From Plutella xylostella (taxonomy: Eukaryota > Arthropoda > Insecta > Lepidoptera > Plutellidae), in assembly GCF_932276165.1 (NCBI RefSeq), contig NC_064009.1, positions 3,844,001 through 3,908,000 of the forward strand: a stretch of 64,000 bases of DNA. Direction: 5' to 3'. This document shows, piece by piece, positions 13,501 through 25,500 of this stretch; the stretch's first letter is position 1, and each line of letters starts with the position of its first letter. The notes beneath the pieces were generated by a model, which worked only from the letters and a program-made list of their open reading frames with translations, was not told the DNA's origin and made no database searches. Made by a program: the position numbers and the translations under genes.

Positions 13501-16500
13501 GAGCTTCGGCGTCATGTGGAAACCTGGAACAGATTGGTTTGGTGAGTTTTGTATCGGATTAGTTAGGGTAGGCTATAGTGATGGTAGAGGCAGAGGAGTT
13601 GTGGTGGTCCTTGGGGAATGCCAATGTCCAGCTCCAGCTAGCTTGGGCTGATTTTTATGAAATAAATCATTGTTCTGAGCTTGCAAAGCAGAATAAATTT
13701 CGAGGTTGTCAACGTCCCAGAACCTTTTTGATTTTCAGGAGAAATCCATGACACGGACATCGGACAACATAAAAAAATATCTTTAAAACGTCAAAAACTA
13801 AAAAAAACATATTTACTAACATTTATATTTTTCCAAATTGGCAAGTGGCTCTTTATTTGTTAGTTTTATCGTAGTATGAGCGACTACGCGAAGAGCCAAT
13901 GCAGCTCAGTTATTTGAAGAATGCCTGACAAGCGCGTAAGGGCGCCGTACTTGTGCACCAGTTTGTATGACATGTTCGGGTGGTCCCCGGCTGTGGGCTC
14001 CCGACACCGGGGGGACATCTCCACATCCTCACGGGACGATATCGTCAGGTGGCTCAAGAAACCAGATGACGCTGGCCTTCAAGTCAAATCCAGTATCAGG
14101 GCCGCCAAAAGCTCCCACAGCACAGTATTTTGGGACTTGGATGAGTACACTAGGAAACGGTCGTACCACTGCTATTTTGAGGTCCCTGTTTCAGGCAGCA
14201 AAATGCGTGATATCATAGACATTCCCGTACCGTATCCCAGGGTTAAAGTAGGTCCAGAGCCTCATGATGAATTAAATGGGCACGGTGGCAAAATAAAGTC
14301 GAAAATATTTACCAACAACGCAATATCACAGCATGGAAATAATCCAACCGTAATCAACAGAGCAAAACACGATGATCCGGTCGTTGAAACAGAACTTAAC
14401 AGTAAATATAAGCTTATGTTCGACAAATCTTTAAATACTGATCATCCATCAAAAGTAAAACATGAGAGACGAAAACGATACAGAAGGCCCAGTCTGATCT
14501 GTCCACAATGTCAGGCAAATGTGGAATGTATTAGCCAAACTATAGTGCAGAATACGAAAAAAGCAGATAGTGTTAATGATACAAGTGCCATCAAAAGCTT
14601 GGGCGATCGTAAGAAGAGTGAATATTTTTCGCAATACAACTGCAAAACGCCACGTTCAGTATTACCGTTTGGCACAGATAAAACATTGCCTCCAGAACCA
14701 GTCAAATACAGTCGAAGTAAGAGAAGGACTCCTACAAAGTTATCTAGAGTGATCCGTATTGTGCGAGCTTGCAGGCATCACCCGCCCTGCCCAGTGGCGC
14801 CATCCTGTCAGAAACTCAACGTGATCAAAAACAAATGTAAAGTGATCCCGCCGTGTCCACACTCGCCACGGTGTGTCAACCTGCCCGTATGCATACCTCT
14901 AGCTGAGGAAAAGAAGTTTCTAGAATACGAGAATTCCGAAGAGTCCAGCAACGTGGTGTCTGCAGACTATCTCCGACCGAAACCAACATACCAGTTCAAG
15001 GCAGAGTGCTGTGCTTTCAGAGAAAATGAGTACCTCAACTCCACTTTAAGTAAAGAATCCAGCATTGTATCCTTACAGCCAAGTCAGAAGACCGTGTTTA
15101 ATAAATCCCCCGTACAAGTGATGTCTGCTTTTCTCCAGCGCACCAAGTCTTGTCAGTACGAATACATAGAGTTCAATAAGGACTTCAGCTACCGGCCCCC
15201 CGACGAGGGGATCGTGTTCGTCAGAGACGTCGGCTGTCAGTTCAAGAGCAGACACAAAAGCGGCAGTTCATTTGTCAGCAGAGTCAGCTCTTCGAGCACT
15301 TGTTACGAACTGAAGAACATTAAGATCGGCTCCGCTCGCTGTTACGTGAACAAATGTACAAGCCCGGTAGCATTGTCTGACTGTAAGTCTTGCAAATCAA
15401 GTTGCTCCGACTTGGAGAAGACGTCTCATGATGCGTCGCAGAGTCTGACTGACAAGTCGCAAGAACCAGAGCCCGAAGAGACGTGGTCTGGTAAGCTGAT
15501 GAAAGAGACGGAGGGTCCAGCTAGCCCGGACGGGTGTGGGCAGCCGGCGGTGTGCGCGTACCGCGTGGAGGTCAACAACCCCGCCGCCAGGTCCAGGCAC
15601 AATCTGCTCGGCAAGTACAAGAGATTCACGCTGAAGCGACGGCGCAGGAGTCGCGGCTTCTGTTGTAGTAAATGATGCTAATTTGGGAAAAATGTGATGT
15701 ATTTTTATATAAGTAATTATTAAATTGTTGTGTTGTGTCATATTATCGTCTTTTCATTGGAAGAAAATGTTCTTCTGAGCTTCTGAGCTTTATTTTCTCT
15801 CAGCTTATTTATTTCGCAGGCTTTTATAGTGAGATGTCCCCACATATTATTATTTTATAATTCGTTATGGTAAAGATTATGTATGTATAGACATAGATAC
15901 ATTACTAGTCTTGTATAACTAAACGTATCTCTTATTATGTAACATGAAACTGAAAGAATCCCTACCACAGTAGCGTATCAATTGACCAATGACCCGTACT
16001 AAGAATCGGATTGAATTTCAGCAAAATTTGTTGTTAAGGCTGTCACTAAAGCTGGAAGAAAATCAGAATCTGTCAAATCTACTGAGGGGGGGTTGAGGTA
16101 TGCGGGGCGTTCTACGGACAATGACATGAAATTTTAACATAGTACTCGAAAACATAAAAGTGAAGACATGCCACTTTGTTAAAAATATACTAAGTAAGTA
16201 ATATTGTTTTGTGATACGAAAATATTTATTTTTATTTGAAAGTATTTTTAATATTTAATAATTAATTATATATAAAGTCGTACCCGTGCCGATATTTATA
16301 CAGGTTGTTGCAAAAAGGGTTTAATACTATGCCGAAACCTACGTGTGCAGCATGTTATTGATGTTATTTCTAAGCCAGGAAATGAAATCAGAATGTAAAA
16401 AAATCGCGAAAATATTATCAGAGTTTAATAGTTCAGGGTGTTGTATTAAACTCTGCCCCCGTGTGAGGTATAAGAATAGTAAATAAAAAAAGTATAGTTA

Positions 16501-19500
16501 GCCGAAAGGGCGTTACTCAGGCGTCACTCTGAAAAACTTTTATCCTACGTAATTTTTTATATTCGTGAAAAAAACGCTTCTTCATATAATTTTTTTGGTG
16601 TTTCAAAAGCAGAACAGTAGTTTGCAGAACTCTGCATATACAGGGTGTCACAAAAGGTTACGTAGCTGGCAAAGGGATATGGGGAGGTCACCAGAAAAAT
16701 AATAACATGTAAGTACCCCCGCAAGGGAGTACATTAGTACAAGGCGTGAGTGTGTGTTTTTTTTTTTTTAAGTACTTATGTGTATTTGGGATATGATAGA
16801 AATAATATTTTTGTTTCTTAAAAACCAAAAAATTTACACCTTGCTGCGCTCTTTTGCTCACTGTAAGTACACCTACAAATATTGCTGTATAAAAAAAAAC
16901 GGTTTTGTAATAACGATTATAAAAAAAAGGTTATTTTCATGTCAAGGAGTCATTTACCTAATTACGATTTCACTCAACAGCAGGTGAACTGAAAAAATAA
17001 GTTCTAGTTCTATCATCACTTTAGATCGCAAACATTGTAACTCCACTTTTCTCGGCGAAAAGTACTCTTTGGTGTCAATAGAAACGTTTTTTGAATTCAC
17101 ATGTTTTCCTCTTTATTCGAAAAAAAAAACTGTATTCCGCATTTTACCATTTGTTTTCCTCTAAACCTCAAACCGTGATTTTTAAACAAGAAAACTTAGT
17201 AATTACCCTTTATTCTCATATACAACGTGCGATGTAGGCGAACGTGAACGAAAACTATGCAATAAGCCTTTGTTTTTATTACTACTTTAGTAAATTACAA
17301 TAACATACTCAACAATATTAATTTTTTTTGCAATGTTATGTTGTTAAATTAAGATCTAATATTTTATTAACATGAAGTTACTTTCAACTTTTTTTTGCAT
17401 CTATGCGTCGAATCACAGCATGACGGCTGCTGCAGCTTCCTGCTGTCCTGTCCTCCAACCAATCCCACCAGTACTGCAGGTTGCGTCGAATACGAGCCAT
17501 TCTCTTCGACTTGACAAGACAGGTGCTCCCGGAAGGATCATAGATCGCACGGAACCCGTACCGTATAGAGGCAACGGACTCCTTTGCAACAGCCCCCCAG
17601 ATTCGGAAGTAGCCCATGCACTGCATGGCAAGCACAGCTGCAGTAATTTTTTCGTAATGAATCATTGGGATGTCATCCCCGAAGGAGGCTCTCAGCCTAC
17701 CTCACGACCTGTGTGACATTAGAAAAATGCACTGTGCTAACGCCGTTTGCGAGCTTGATTTGCAGGACCGCGTTGTATGCCAAGTTCCACAGCAGAGGGG
17801 TCCAAGACCTACCGCTGTGGAACTCCGCAACTGAACTTCTTCTGTGAAAACAAACCCTCTCTTTTCGCATCCTTAATGTACTTGTTAGACACGTATGACC
17901 TCTGTCAATTTTCTGCAGATAAGAAGACAAGTGATGGTATACAAGAGCCGCCCTAAAGGTTCGCCCTCTAGGGGATAGAGTTGAACGCGGTTACTATTTT
18001 TAAGCAAACAGCCAGCGCAACAACTCGCCCGTCGTTCTTATCCTGCTCCGACAGTGAACGAACGCAAAGTATTGTACCCACTATTCGAATCCGCATTTCG
18101 GATGCCAAACTGACTGTCCGAAAGGTCGAAACCGTACCACCACAGAGGTATGACTCGTTCGAAGAGCTTATCAGGCTCTTACAGCAATCAGATGTGTCGG
18201 TACACTGAAAGATAATCTACAGGCCTGCTTTATTTATTTAGGAGCACTAATGGCCTCCTTTCAGTCATTGAGTCACTGGCACTCAGGCTGCGGTTGAACA
18301 GGAAGATAGACTGTCTAAACGAATCATTTTTAGGCCAGTTAAAAAAAACTTTAGGTGGGTAGTATGCCAACTAGAACTACAAATAAAACAGTATTTTTGT
18401 CTCCTCTAAAATTTGGTCACGAGGAGTTACAATGATTACGATCTAAGGTGACGCTGACGATATTTTATACAAGGTATTGAAAAAAGGGTATAAAGCTTAG
18501 CCAAAAGTGGATTTAGGTGCCATTCTGATCCACTTTTCTTCTACAATTTTGAAAATTCACGTAACAAAACCTTTTACATAGAAACTTATTCGATCACGTG
18601 ACTTTTTACTATAGAGACCGAATTTATTTTTCGAGAATTTCCAAAACTTGGATAACAAAAGTTGTTCAGAATAACCCCTGAGTCAAACCCTTTCGGCACA
18701 GTATACCCTTTTTGCAACATCCTGTATAGGTAATATCAGGTTTATAAAAGACCTGGGCCTGTAGAGTGAGACTCGGCATGGGGAGTCATAATTTATAGAT
18801 CTTTTAGGTTGCAGTGGCGAATGGGCACTGGTAGCCCTGCCTTTTTCTATAACTATAACTATAGGTAATTTTATGGCAATTTAAAAATGGTATAACATTT
18901 ATCTATTTGAAAAAATCATTAAAAATATACATTACCTATCACCCTAATTTAAAAAAAAAATTCAGCCCTTACTTTAAACTTATAACACCCCTCTATTTCC
19001 TTCAGGGGTTAAAAAACCTGTGTATTTAATATTTTCTTATGAGTTTTTTTTTTAAATACTAGGCTCTTACATAGTTGTACATAATATTATGCGGTATTTT
19101 ATTCCACTTGTAACGCATAAAATTCATAGCTACAGTAAACATTTCATTTTTTTCATGGCGAGATACAGTCACACTTAACCGCTTTTTTGCAAAGCTTGTT
19201 AAATAGATTTAAAAAATTATGTAAATTTTAGATCTTCAATTTTAAAAAATACTTACTTATTTTTAACAACCTGTAGTGTACAGACTACCACATCTTAAAA
19301 TATATATATTTTTAATTAACTACGGTTTTTGGTTTCAAATAAAACAAATTATGAACTTACTTTTCAACACCCTGTATATTGTGTAGCTTACCTACCATAC
19401 ACAACCGTTAAAATAAAATAAATTACCCCTCAGAATATAAACAGGCTCGCGCTTTGGCATACTGCATTGACCGTATAGTTCTTATTCGGAGAATCTAATA

Positions 19501-22500
19501 AGTGTCATTATGTGCAATGTTTACCTTTATCTATGCATCTGTAACTCTGTAGTAAAAAATGTAAACAAATCGAAAAGGCGAAATGTTTTCTAAGAATTTT
19601 CGGCTTTTCTGCATCTAAAATGATTAGAAAATTTACTTTCCATAGCAAATGCATATGTATTATAATACTTGTAGTCATAATTTGTTGATTTAATCAGTTT
19701 TTGTGAAATATTTGATAAAAAATAAAATGGCGTGGGTATCGCTCCTAACAGGCCGCCACCAGGGCGACGACTGAAGAAATCATTTTTAAACCGGAATTTA
19801 TTAGTTTTTTGCAAAAAAAGTTGACTTCTGGTCCATTAAATCCAACTCTTTAAGGTAACTTTGTTAAGAATTTAATTGCCTACACATACATATAAGATTC
19901 CATGAAAATGGGCCCTCTGATTTCGAGGGTTTTTTCATAATAAGTCAAAAAATGGCAAAAGACATGGTGTGTTTGCAATTTTTTTAACATACTTATTATA
20001 ATCCTGCACCAATTTATAAGCAACTAACATGTTCAGTATACCCTCTGCTACAATATATATTTTTATCAATGTGATAGAAGCCACCGTTTTTCCAATCTAA
20101 TCAAGTATATCAAGCCGACTTTAGCATTTTAGCTTTAGGGATCCTCTTAAGCGGTTTACCTGAAATTCAGCTGCGTAGGCAGAGAATTTTAAGCTCCGAT
20201 TCCGAACCATTTTGCTTAATTTTCATATTTTGGTATTTAAAGTTATATTAACTATGAAAAGCTATAAATAATTCTTTACCTAACCTATATCACGCCCATA
20301 TTGTATCAAATAAAGTACAATATGTAGGTAAAGTCTTTGAGAGACACGAGAGTAACAAAATAAGTCACGCTAACCCAATTTTATTATATTGGGTTTTGGC
20401 AGCCGACTGTGATCTAACTTCATCTAACGCAATAAATCAAGGAGTAAAAGTCTCAGCCTAGAAACGCTCGAACATATTGAACAGTTTTTTTCATATAATC
20501 GGAAATTGCGGAAAACTATGGATACTAACAGTACATAGGTAGGTACGTTGTAAAGAATCAACTACGTATATTTATGTTCGTATAGCACTCGTCTACATGG
20601 CATGATAACAAGGGAGCGTGATATTGGATTTGGCGACACTTGCCCTACATACCGGCACACCTGCCGAAGCCGAGAATAAGGCAACCAATCCACAAGAATA
20701 CTTCAACACGACGAGACGGAAGGCCCAAGACCGTTGGAGAGGTTTCATCGAATATTTAACAAGCAAACTTTTGAATTTGTAGGCAACCACTTACTTGTAC
20801 TTTTTTTTCTTGGACCTCGAAAAGGCAAAAAGAATGTTATTTTGAGGAAATAGTACATTTTATAGGATCTTACAACGGCACTGTTGAGTCGGTGGTATGG
20901 CTACGTGCTACGGTGGCTACGGCGTAGCTTCGTAGACCTTTAACATGAAGCTTTTTTTTTCATGTATGTTTACTGTTTGTGCCATAGAACAACGCGTACA
21001 CAGGTGTTTGCGCATTCAACAGATGTTAGAAAATTAGGTACTAAATCATTTTATAGATATACTCCTATATATATAAGTAATTCCCAGGGGGATAGGTAGA
21101 TTCGGTCATTCGCCTTTCGCAGTATCGTGAAATTATTGTCATCATTTTTTTAATTTAATTTTAGGGACTGATGAACGCTTTATACATGTCTTTACATCTA
21201 TCTATTAACTGGGGATCAAATACTATTATTATGGAAGTGCCATTAAAGTTAACTGCTGGGCACTGTGGGTGCGGACTCTCGCTTGGTCATTTTGTCAGCT
21301 ATTTAAATCGTACTATCCTAACCATGTTCGTTATGCAAACTAGTAGTGAGTGCTAAATACATAGGTACGTCGCTTTCCAAAAAAATACACTCTATGGTTT
21401 CGACATTGCAGTCATTCCATCGATATAACGATACGTATAGTGTATTCTTGTCGGATACAAACATTTGGCTCATATAATTAATCCTGAAAGTCTATTAACT
21501 TCCCTCTAGAGACTACGTGGGCGGCTATTATCGGCCATAGCTATTCATAGGTATCGCTAGAGCTATTTAAATTGGCTTTGTAGCCAAGAGAGACGCCCAT
21601 CCAATCTACGCTGACCGCTGACACTTCACGCGCTATAAAAGCTACATTGAAATGGAAAACTTGCAACTACAATTTTATTTTACTGCGCTTACTTTGTTGC
21701 TAATGCAACTTTGATTCGTTTTATATTGTACCTATACAGAACGTTAAGTGATTAAAAAACATCGGATGGAAGTATTAAAGTTTTCTTTCGCCCTTTAGTC
21801 CAGTCAATAAATGACTCAAAATTAGGTGTAGAGTGCGTGAGCTGAGCAGGTAACTAAGCGATTCCTTCAGAAACTTGTTCAGGGGGCTTAGGTTGTTAAC
21901 ATACCAAAAGTCCTGACTCCTAGGTGATGAGCGGGGGGGAGGAGGGGGGGATAAAGGTACGAATTTTTGGTTTTTAGCTTATATCTCGAAAACAGTGCAT
22001 CGGAGAGAAATATTTTCAACTAATGAAATAAAGTTCGTAAAATTATCTAAAACTTTTATATCATATGTTTTTTTTCTTATTCCTAACCGTTGAAATTTAC
22101 AAGAAAAATGTATTCGCGACTTTCAGACGATTTTGACAGGTTGTAACTTTTAATTTGTCGAAATAGTATGAAAGTCCAATCATCGGTAGGTAGAGTTATT
22201 GAAACTGGCAGTTAAATACAATCCAACTTACCAATCTTAGCGAGGCTGGCGAAGAAGATCCACAGACCAATGAGAAAAGGCGTTTCTACTCTGTGGAACT
22301 CGAAGGCCGCTATCACGATCTTGCGGTCCTTCTTCGGAGCCTCGCTGGCGGGCACTTCCGTGGTAGAGTCTTGTTGCTGGTGCAGCTGCTGCCCCGGGGG
22401 CTCCCCGGGCAGCGGCGCCACGGGACCCATGGGGCCGAACCCCAGCCCGGGGTAGGTAGACGGGGCCCCATCTATGCTTATGGACGGACTTTGTTTCGTG

Positions 22501-25500
22501 GTCTGGAACAGAGAGGTATGGTGTTAATGTTAAGAGTAGACCACACTGCCAGCAATAGCTGGGTAAATAATCTATACGGTTTCGAATTTGACTGTAGCTC
22601 GCGGTTGGAACCTGAAGAATATAAGATAGTATTGTATGCTACGAATATCAATACCTACCCTATCATTCCTAGATGGGTATCGTTATTCGTATATTGTATC
22701 GTTACATGTTTTATAGGGAGAAAGGGGTATCTTTTGAGACTATCCCACTCCTGGATTACTGAAACTTTTTTTCGATAAAGTAATATATGCCTATGCCAAT
22801 AGACATTGAACCTAGGAGTGGTAGGACCTAAAGCCCAACACAAATGTACGTATATTAGTACAAACTAATTACTTGATGCCTGAGTTTGCTCATTTAAATA
22901 CCATTAAGGATGTCGTTTAATGCGCCTTCCCATTTTATTACTAGCGAGTTTTATTTATAAGGTAACGGCGACAAAAACATCAATTTATATAATAGCTTCT
23001 CTAAGTTGTTATTCCCAACGGTAGCCATGCAGAAAATAATGCGAATCGTATGAACGTAAGTACGTGCCTACTTACAAAATTGCTATTCTTATCATCAAGT
23101 AAACCAAAATTTGTATACAAAATTTAAGTAACAACTCCTACAGTTTTACAGTTTGTATTGACTAAAATCTTATGTACAAATGCTTAATTTATTAACCTTA
23201 TAATACTCAAACAATAAACTGCTAATTTTGTACAGGCTTACAGTCATAATAACCGTATTAATAATCCTTGTTACATTTAATCAAATCCAGTACAGTACTT
23301 CATTATAGCCTAGGCCACAAGCTGTTTTATGTTATTATTATTATATTAACTACTGAGTACACACTACAATCTGACTTTGTGCTCGGTTACCAAACACTTT
23401 AGTACATTTATATAAGGCGTATAACTACATCATCAACATTATATGACATACGCTGGGATATAGGCCTCTGCGAAATTAGCTACAAAATTAATCGCTGTTA
23501 TTAGCCTTTCTCATTCATCCAACACCTATTGTTAAACGATTGTTCATTACACATAGTCATCAGATCCAATCCAACGTTCAGTTATTTTCAATATGTAATA
23601 AGATCTGATTTGCAATTTAGAATGATTCACTTTTTTAGTAAAGAAACATTCACAATACTGAAGTTATCACTACAAACGGCAAGTTTCCGCTCAGAAATTC
23701 CAGTCTTGCCAAGGACAAGTGATATCGGAGTGGAAAGTAAGATGACATTGAACAAAGTTATTCCACTTATATTGAACACTCAACAAAGCGCTAAATCCTT
23801 CTAGAACAGTCGTCCTTGGACTCAGTTCTATGTAAATAGTGACGCTGACTTCGCAAGGTTCTTACGGCGACCTACAACTTTGATTCCTGAAAATGTAACT
23901 AAGGAAGTAACTGAGAGTGCTGAGTGAGACAGTAACAAAGATAAAATACATATTATTATATATTATGTTCTTGCCTAAATATACGTACACAATCATATTG
24001 TAGTAAGTAATCTTGTATTGTAATGTTGATAAAGATAAATTTCAGCTTCAAAGCTCAGGATGAAATTGCTTAGCCTATTGATTCAATATAAAAACAAAGT
24101 ACGGTCGCCTGCGTCTATAAGTATACGAGTAGTTAAAGTAACGAACACAAGCTAGCGTGCTGCTCAATAACACTCACATAAACATCACTGCCACACATAT
24201 CGACGGAACTATAACTACGTTCTAGGTTCTAGTAACTAGAGGTATCACTGTTTGCACCCCGCCTGTAGGTACTTATACTTACTTTTAGACGCAGGCGACC
24301 GTACCTACTGAGGCAGAAACTTTAATTTTTATTTTGACTAATTATGTTGACAGCTTCGACCATTTACAACCCTAGACGGACTCATCCCATACATCGCCTA
24401 CATTGAAAACAGGCCAATATTTTATTACTTTTGTGCGTGACTGTACTGTCATTCCCTCCTGTCATGTCATTGAGTACATGAAAAAGTGTGGCAACGTAAG
24501 AAAATTCTACTATGTTGGTGGAAAATTCATAATAATGTGGTGATATTTTTTAGGGAAATTGAAATTAGTTAAAATCGTTTACATTATGATTTATCCGACT
24601 CACCCGAATGGGTTACTACCGCTGGTAATAAAAATAATGCCTGGAATGTGGAATTTAAATAATTTATTTATTAGGTTCACATATATAATAATTTTAGTTT
24701 TACAATGTGTTCCACAAAACTGTTTATATATACAATCGGTGGGTCGGAGGGATCGGAGTCACTTTATAAAAAAAAATTACTTAAGTAGATATTTTTGTAC
24801 ATAATTGGTAGTATCACAACAAATAGGTAGGTTAAATATATATATTTTTTTTAAATTTAGTTTTAAATTTAGATAATATAGGCTCTTGTCGTATATCCTG
24901 AGGTAAACTATTAAGGAGGCTGCTGGTTTCCAGTAGTCCTCTCCGCTGCTTTTTCTAATTATTTCTATCCATTTGCTTCGTATAATAGGATCATTCGGTA
25001 TCCTGATAATACATGTATTTTAGAATTTAAGCTGTTAGTGATAAAATTACCTTTTGTACCTATAATAAATTATGTTAGATTTTGTTGTGTAAATGTTTAC
25101 GTTTTCTCGAATACAATTTCGCCTCAGCGGAAAATATCACGAATATTTTAACAGATGATCTAGGTACTTATACAGTTGACAAAAGAATACCGAAACTTTT
25201 TTCGTTTTCGTAAATTGCAAAACCAACAACCATAGAAACGCAGAAAAAATTTTTTTTAATAAATGCGTAGGATTTGCAAATTCCATCCATTATTGAAGGC
25301 GATACAGAATAGATTAAATAATAAATAAATAAATATGTGGGGACATCTCACACACGGCCATCCGACCCCAAGCTAGGCAGAACCTGTGTTATGGGTGTCG
25401 AACAGCTGATATATCTTACACAAATACATAGATAGATACATACTAAATATAAATATCAACACCCAAGACCCGAGCACAAATATATTTTGCCATTAAATAA

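Larger units (their letters stand above)
9126..22502 (-). other. Nhe2: Transport domain of the Na+/H+ exchanger (exons 2-8)
   Basis: Residues 37 to about 530 hold the membrane antiporter core. Residues 37-90 are a Pro/Gln-rich extracellular linker. A membrane segment with ETPFLIGLWIFFASLAKIG follows. Residues 171-180 read FFLYMLPPII, matching the TM4 stretch linked to amiloride binding in mammalian NHE1. Residues 244-255 hold SAVDPVAVLAVF. Residues 270-276 are GESLLND, whose Asn275-Asp276 pair corresponds to the essential ND site of electroneutral CPA1 exchangers. Exon 5 encodes two further helices ending in SGILA. Exons 7-8 join to give SYGGLRGAVAFAL (Arg469), the conserved Arg-containing helix. 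The final helix ends at IQGITIKPLVKML. All catalytic positions I can identify are intact, so an active transporter is expected. Confidence 0.9.

Noticed and set aside
22293..22778. 161-residue plus-strand open frame
   Set aside because: Its first half is the antisense of exchanger exon 2 and the rest is intron without any domain.
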